Of a DNA stretch of 64,000 bases, positions 59,511 through 64,000 are shown in pieces. This stretch comes from Streptomyces sp. NBC_01463 (GTDB taxonomy: Bacteria; Actinomycetota; Actinomycetes; Streptomycetales; Streptomycetaceae), in assembly GCA_036227345.1 (NCBI GenBank), contig CP109468.1, forward strand, positions 8,680,001 through 8,744,000, in the 5' to 3' direction. The position numbers and the translations under genes were made by a program. Position 1 is the stretch's first letter. The number at the start of each line of letters is the position of its first letter. The notes under the pieces are model-generated. The model was not told the DNA's origin and searched no databases. It was given only the letters and a program-made list of their open reading frames with translations.

Positions 59511-60086
59511 CTACGAGGTCGCTTCGCCCTCGATCCTGCGGTGGACCGGACGGTCTTCGGCCCGTTTCAGGCGCTCGGCCCGCGTCGTCGGTTCGGCCGT
59601 GACCTGACGCTGCAGCGTTGTTGGCGATGGCATGACGGCGTACCAGGTGTTCGCACTGTCGTCCGCCACTGTGGTGCGGGCCCAGGCCGCGACGACTGGC
59701 AGTTCACAGTGTTCGCCGGCCTTCAGCGAAGGCAGAGTCCAGGACATGCCGTGGAGATCTCCGTAGTCCACGCCCCACGCAGTGGCCGACTGGTCGTGAA
59801 CCTCGTCGATCAGTGCTGCCCACCGCCGGGGTACCTCGCCCTTGTCTGCAGCCGAGCAGATCGCCTCCTCGTCGCTGCCGCCTACGGTGAGCCGGAACGC
59901 CTCGTCCTCCACCGTGATCGCGGCCAGCGCCTGCCAAGTTCTCGGGGTCGAGCTCGGGGTCGTACGAGGTCAGCAGCAGCTCGACACGGGCAGCGGGTGG
60001 CTCCAACGAGCGACCGTGCGGCCACCCGGCAGCTCGAACTGCTCTTCGTGGAACGTTCCGTCGCGAAGACGCGAGCCGAGAGTCAC
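59511..60086 (-). pseudogene. Hypothetical gene broken by two frameshifts
   Basis: A coherent protein can be read only by changing frame twice. It starts at GTG 60086 with TLGSRLRDGTFHEEQFELPGG. The middle is in another frame (PPAARVELLLTSYDPELDPENL) and the rest is back in the first frame (WQALAAITVEDEAFRLTVGG to the stop at 59511). The start overlaps the stop of the membrane-protein gene by 4 bases, which supports an original two-gene operon. No family recognised. Sequencing error is the alternative. Confidence 0.6.
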
Positions 60087-60508
60087 TCAGTGCCCCGGCC
60101 GGGAGTGGACGCTTCAGTGGCTGGAGTGTTCGGGGTGACGAGCCACCGCCAGCGCCGTCGTTCCGTGACGAGTGTGGTGGCGGCCAGCACGGTTACGGAG
60201 ATCGCTGCCCAGACCGGCCACGCCAGCCATGAGGAGATCACTGCTGCCGTGAGCTGGAGCAGCACCAGCAGGACCGTGGCCCACCCCGGCACCGCGATGA
60301 TCACGTGGGCCTTGTCTCCCGGCGTGGAGAGGAGGGTCGGCAGGCCTATCAGGGTCACCACGGACAGAACGGCCAGCAGCCAAGAGTGGTCGGTCAGAGC
60401 CCAAGGGGTCGCCACCCACGCGATGAGTTCCGTGGCGAAACGCAGGGCGGATGCGGTGCGGTCGTCCGGTCGTGCCGAGCCCGTCGGCCCGCCGGCGGCG
60501 TCAGTCAT
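60083..60508 (-). CDS. Membrane protein of unknown function
   Basis: A 141-residue protein with four hydrophobic segments after a polar N-terminus: about 22-35, 38-56 (WLLAVLSVVTLIGLPTLL), 66-84 (IIAVPGWATVLLVLLQLTA) and 88-106 (SWLAWPVWAAISVTVLAATT). The C-terminus is polar and Thr/Pro-rich. It resembles YrdB/DUF2568-like small membrane proteins in layout, without certainty. Confidence 0.7.
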   Translation of the reverse strand: MTDAAGGPTGSARPDDRTASALRFATELIAWVATPWALTDHSWLLAVLSVVTLIGLPTLLSTPGDKAHVIIAVPGWATVLLVLLQLTAAVISSWLAWPVWAAISVTVLAATTLVTERRRWRWLVTPNTPATEASTPGRGTE

Positions 60509-60684
60509 TTGCGAACGATCGCACGCCGTGCGGCAGGTTGTCAGGGGTTCCGGGCGTCGTTGTCGCACCGTTCCTTCCACGCTCCCTGAACCATCCGGTG
60601 CTGAGTCACTCGGGTTCCCGCCCCTGCACGCCCACCACATCGAAACCGGCAAGTCGCGGGAGCGTCCGTCCTACGCTGTCGGGC

Positions 60685-61194
60685 ATGCCTACTGACAACG
60701 CGTCGTTCACCGTCAACGACGACGTCGAGGTGCCCGATCCCGCCTCGGGCGAGCTCTGGACCGTCGGCGCCGTCATCCTCGACCAGGACGGGCGGGCCTT
60801 CGCTCAGAAGCGCGGCCCGGACCGTCGGCTGTTTCCCGATTGCTGGGACATCGTGGGTGGCCATGTCGAGGCCGGGGAAACGGTTCTGGAGGCTCTCGCG
60901 CGTGAGGTCGAGGAGGAGACCGGCTGGCGCCTGAGCCACGTGCGGCGGTTCCTTGGTGCCACCACCTGGACCGGCGACGACGGCGGTGGACTCCGGCACG
61001 AGGCCGACTATCTCGTCGAGGTCGACGGCGATTTGGGCCGTCCGGCATTGGAATGGTCCAAGCACTCTGCCTACGACTGGTTCAATCACGACAATCTCGC
61101 CCGTCTCAAAGAGAACCGAAAACCCGGCGAGTTCTTGATCCACGACCTCATCGCCAGGGCCATCGCCATCGCGGATCGTCCGGACGAGTTGTAG
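60685..61194 (+). CDS. NUDIX hydrolase
   Basis: A 169-residue NUDIX protein with an intact Nudix box: GGHVEAGETVLEALAREV followed by EEETGW. The surroundings (TVGAVILDQDGRAFAQKRGPDRRLFPDCWDIVGG) are those of ADP-ribose or nucleoside-diphosphate-X hydrolases. Substrate not assignable. ATG 60685; the frame extends upstream without support. Confidence 0.88.
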   Translation: MPTDNASFTVNDDVEVPDPASGELWTVGAVILDQDGRAFAQKRGPDRRLFPDCWDIVGGHVEAGETVLEALAREVEEETGWRLSHVRRFLGATTWTGDDGGGLRHEADYLVEVDGDLGRPALEWSKHSAYDWFNHDNLARLKENRKPGEFLIHDLIARAIAIADRPDEL

Positions 61195-61300
61195 TCCTGG
61201 GTACGTCCTCCGAGCCCCGGACCCAGCGCGTGCCCGCCCCGGCGGCCCGAGCGACGGCCCCTTCCCGGGGCTGGTGGTCGTGGCGGCGTAGGGTCTTGGT

Positions 61301-61903
61301 ATGGCGGAGCACCAGGTGAAGCAGTCGCGCAGAGGGCCGGGTCGGCCCCGGGAGGAACGTGTCACGGGCGCGGTCCTGGATGCCGTCGTCGATCTGGTGG
61401 CGGAGCGCGGCATGGGTGCCCTGACCATGGATGCTGTGGCGGCGCGCGCCGGTGTGAGCAAGCCCGCCATGTACCGTCGCTGGGCCACCAAACAGGATCT
61501 GGTCATCGCCGCGGCCGAGTCGCGCATCGGGTCGTTGTCCGTGCCCGACATGGGGGACTTCCGTGCTGAGTTGCGCGCCGTGCTGACGGCGCGCGCGCAG
61601 GCGTACGGGCAGCCGGGTGTCGGTCGCCTGCTGGCCGGGGTGATCGGCTCGGCGGCGGAGGCCGAGGCGGAGCCCGGTGCCTACCGTGACTACACGGCAC
61701 GGGTGATGAGCGAGACCCGCCACCTGCTGGAGCGTGGTGTCGCCCGGGGGGACGTGCGGCCGGACGCCGACCTCGCCGCCGCTGCGACGCTGGTGGCCTC
61801 ATCGCTCCTGTTCCGGCTGGTCGGCGAACAGCAGATCCCGGACGAGGCGCTCGTCGAGTCGGTGGTGGACCTGATCGGCCGCGCCGTCGGGGTCCCGTCC
61901 TGA
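61301..61903 (+). CDS. TetR family regulator
   Basis: A 200-residue TetR regulator: GRPREERVTGAVLDAVVDLVAERGMGALTMDAVAARAGVSKPAMYRRWATKQDLVIAAAES, and a C-terminal domain of the TetR_C_16 kind (GRLLAGVIGSAAEAEAEPGAYRDYTARVMSETRHLLERG). A 410-base gap separates it from the TauD-type gene in the same direction. Confidence 0.86.
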   Translation: MAEHQVKQSRRGPGRPREERVTGAVLDAVVDLVAERGMGALTMDAVAARAGVSKPAMYRRWATKQDLVIAAAESRIGSLSVPDMGDFRAELRAVLTARAQAYGQPGVGRLLAGVIGSAAEAEAEPGAYRDYTARVMSETRHLLERGVARGDVRPDADLAAAATLVASSLLFRLVGEQQIPDEALVESVVDLIGRAVGVPS

Positions 61904-62315
61904 CCCTGAGGGAAACCGTGCCCGCGCCCGTCTGAACGCTGCGCGGGTGGACGGGCCGGGTGGTGGCCGGCGTGTCTGTGTTGCAGGCCGGACCCTCGCG
62001 CCGCCCTGCCGTCCGCGCTGCTTCATTTGCCCTGCCCGGTGCCCGGCGGGAGTGTGCCTGATCGTGGGCGCGCAGATCGGAGCCGCATTCGCGGGCGCGC
62101 GGATCGGAGTCCGTAGCCGCGGGATGCCGCATCAGCCCGCTCGGCACACGTATGACCACCCGGCGGGCGCCACTTGCTCCGTGCGGTGACTCCCTGCCGT
62201 AGGTGTGCGCCGGTCCGAAGGCGCTCCGGAATCTTTTCTCCCCACCCCCTTGCTCTGCGGCTTTCCAATATCGATACTGCCGGTTACGTAATCAAGTCGA
62301 TTGTGGGAGGAACCC
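61904..62315. other. Intergenic region before the dioxygenase gene
   Basis: About 410 bases without a supported gene. Its last 60 bases are AT-richer (around TCCAATATCGATACTG and TTACGTAATCAAGTCGA) and probably hold the promoter of the dioxygenase operon; ACGTAAT resembles part of a regulatory dyad but no clean repeat is seen. Confidence 0.4.
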
Positions 62316-63245
62316 ATGGCCGCCAGCGCCACCACCGATGGTCCGAAGCCCGTACTCGACAAGCCGCTGATGCGCTACGGCCGCCGGACACTGGACCGGC
62401 TCGCACCGGGTGCCGAGACGCCGCAGTACCGCGTCCTCGGCATCAGCCCGCTCACCCCGCACATCGGAGCGGAGGTCAGCGGTGTCGATCTGTCCCGGCC
62501 GATCGACGAGGCGCTCGCCGAGGAACTGCGCCAGGCTTTGCTCGAATGGAAGGTGATCTTCTTCCGGGGGCAGACGGGGCTGGAGCCGCAGCACCACCTG
62601 GACCTGGCCGCGGTCTGGGGGCCGCCGGAGGCCAACCCGTTCTTCCCGAAGGCCGAGACGGCCGGGGTGTCACGGCTCGCGAAGGACGCCATGGCCGTGG
62701 GCAACGAGAACATCTGGCACAGCGACCATTCCTTCATGGCCGCGCCCGCCCTCGGCTCGGTCCTGCGCTCCGTCGAGGTGCCCGCCGCCGGGGGCGACAC
62801 GATGTGGGCCGACATGGGTGCCGCGTACGACAACCTCTCCGACGGGATGAAGGCACGGATCGACAGCCTCACCGCCGTGCACGACTGGGTGCCCAGTTGG
62901 GGTTCGACCATGACCGAGGAGCAGATCGCGCACTTCCGCGAGAGCCTCCCGCCGGTCGAGCACCCGATCGTGGTGCGCCACCCGCGCAGTGGTCGCAAGC
63001 TCCTCTACGTCAACGAGCCCTTCACCACGCGCATCGTGGGCCTGTCCGACGCCGAGAGCCGGGAGCTTCTCGATGAGCTGGTCCTCCAGGCACGCGTCCC
63101 GGAGTTCCAGGTCCGCTTCCACTGGGAGCAGGACTCCGTGGCGATCTGGGACAACATCGCCACCCAGCACTACGCGATCAGCGACTACTACCCGCAGCGC
63201 CGGGTGATGGAGCGCATCGCCGTCGCCGGAGTACCGCTGTCCTGA
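62316..63245 (+). CDS. TauD/TfdA family Fe(II)/2-oxoglutarate dioxygenase
   Basis: A 309-residue dioxygenase. Iron ligands: His and Asp in IWHSDHSF and the distal His in ATQHYAISDYYPQRRVMERI, whose Arg binds 2-oxoglutarate. Other marks are GAEVSGVDLSRPID, KVIFFRGQTGL and the KLLYVNEPFTTRIVGL loop. It hydroxylates an organic substrate, often releasing sulfite, as TauD does. The start follows GGGAGGAACCC. The MFS gene 150 bases downstream suggests import of the substrate. Confidence 0.9.
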   Translation: MAASATTDGPKPVLDKPLMRYGRRTLDRLAPGAETPQYRVLGISPLTPHIGAEVSGVDLSRPIDEALAEELRQALLEWKVIFFRGQTGLEPQHHLDLAAVWGPPEANPFFPKAETAGVSRLAKDAMAVGNENIWHSDHSFMAAPALGSVLRSVEVPAAGGDTMWADMGAAYDNLSDGMKARIDSLTAVHDWVPSWGSTMTEEQIAHFRESLPPVEHPIVVRHPRSGRKLLYVNEPFTTRIVGLSDAESRELLDELVLQARVPEFQVRFHWEQDSVAIWDNIATQHYAISDYYPQRRVMERIAVAGVPLS

Positions 63246-63394
63246 AGCGTTGAAGCGCCGCAGCCCTGAGCCGAGGTCCGCGCGCCCGGGCCCTCTTCGC
63301 GCGGACCGCCGGCCGGGCTGCCGTTCCCCGCGGCACAGCCGCATTTGGTCCCCACCACTCGTCCATACCCCGCCCGCCCCCGCACGGAGGACCC

Positions 63395-64000
63395 ATGAGC
63401 ACGGCACCGACTATGTCCCAGAAGTCCTCCTCCGGGGCCCCGGACCGCCCCCACGGCGGGGGCGGCAGAGCGTGGACCGTGACCGCGCTGCTGGTGGTCT
63501 TCATGATGGTCAACTTCGCCGACAAGTCCGTACTCGGTCTCGCGGCGGACGAGATCCGGGCTGACCTCCATCTGAGCGCCACTCAGTTCGGCCTCGCCAA
63601 CAGTGCGTTCTTCCTGCTCTTCTCGCTCTCGGCCGTCGTCGTCGGCCTCGTCGCCGACCGGGTGTCGCCCAGACTGCTGCTCCTGGTGATGGCCGTTCTG
63701 TGGTCGGTGGCCCAGGCGCCCGCGGCGTTCGGCGGCGGCCTCGCCGTACTGATCACCTCACGGGTGGTCCTCGGGGCCGCGGAGGGGCCGGCCTTTCCCG
63801 TGGCCCAGCAGGCGACGCTGGCCTGGTTTCCCAACCACCGGCGCAATCTGCCCGGCGCCCTGATCACCCTCGGTGTGACGCTCGGCGTCATCGTCTCCGC
63901 CCCCGGCCTGTCCTGGGTCATCCAGCACCACGGCTGGCGAGCGGCCTTGTGGGTTCTCGCGGGGGCCGGTCTCGTATGGGCCCTGGCCTGGAAGGCCTTC
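63395..64000 (+). CDS. MFS transporter, 5' part
   Basis: The 202 residues seen continue past the window end. Helices at about 27-47 (TVTALLVVFMMVNFADKSVLGLA), 65-85, 93-112 and onward; the loop ADRVSPRLLLLVMAV and GAAEGPAFPVAQQATLAWFP are typical of the anion:cation symporter (ACS) group that takes up organic acids. RBS GGAGG before ATG 63395. Placed after the TauD-type gene, it may import its substrate. Confidence 0.87.
   Translation, partial: MSTAPTMSQKSSSGAPDRPHGGGGRAWTVTALLVVFMMVNFADKSVLGLAADEIRADLHLSATQFGLANSAFFLLFSLSAVVVGLVADRVSPRLLLLVMAVLWSVAQAPAAFGGGLAVLITSRVVLGAAEGPAFPVAQQATLAWFPNHRRNLPGALITLGVTLGVIVSAPGLSWVIQHHGWRAALWVLAGAGLVWALAWKAF

Overview
The window is chromosomal DNA of a Streptomyces or a close relative. 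It has very high GC, strong third-position GC bias and many GTG starts. The marker loci fit too: a complete ten-gene actinobacterial gas-vesicle cluster in the Streptomyces order, an ArpA/ScbR-type gamma-butyrolactone receptor, a SARP activator, F420-linked oxidoreductases, and ribosomal protein bL37. No rRNA, tRNA or CRISPR array was seen.

Layout. 1-4.5 kb: the 3' part of a CocE/NonD hydrolase, an F420-type LLM oxidoreductase with a HAD phosphatase, and a DUF6292-like protein. 4.6-10.3 kb: the gas-vesicle operon gvpO-A-F-G-Y-Z-J-L-S-K, mostly coupled by 4-8 bp overlaps. 10.5-14.2 kb: stress-flavoured small genes (Asp23/Gls24, DUF6131, DUF2945, zinc alcohol dehydrogenase, SRPBCC). 14.3-18 kb: a three-subunit molybdenum hydroxylase of PaoABC type. 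18-26 kb: GNAT, DinB, bL37, an SDR, and a Tet(X)-like flavin monooxygenase with a TetR regulator and a divergent MMPL exporter. 26.3-29.7 kb: an SRPBCC gene, then the most unusual locus of the window, an EACC1-caspase pair in which the protease domain is followed by three repeated two-helix-plus-PH-like modules. 29.8-31.5 kb: the gamma-butyrolactone-receptor homologue and the SARP gene, each with an autoregulatory-element-like site upstream.

31.5-38.5 kb is a transposon graveyard. It holds an IS630/IS5 junction, a full-length IS5-like transposase lacking a catalytic Asp, and a frameshifted IS5 transposase. Between them lie a GPP34 protein, a membrane-anchored HSL-type esterase and two small coupled genes. 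38.5-49 kb carries metabolic genes, each with a divergent or adjacent regulator (HxlR, TetR, LysR). 49.3-54 kb is a two-component system divergent from an ABC/FtsX exporter. 54.3-55.1 kb is a deletion scar of a tyrosine-recombinase module. 55.4-64 kb has TetR/SDR, ArsR-like/MFS, GFA, NUDIX, TetR, a TauD-type dioxygenase and the start of an MFS gene cut by the window end.

Recurring themes are divergent regulator/enzyme pairs with visible inverted repeats between them, and several very recent 18-38 bp tandem duplications in intergenic DNA. Several short genes are also present: bL37, DUF6131, a 53-residue membrane peptide and a 59-residue ORF.
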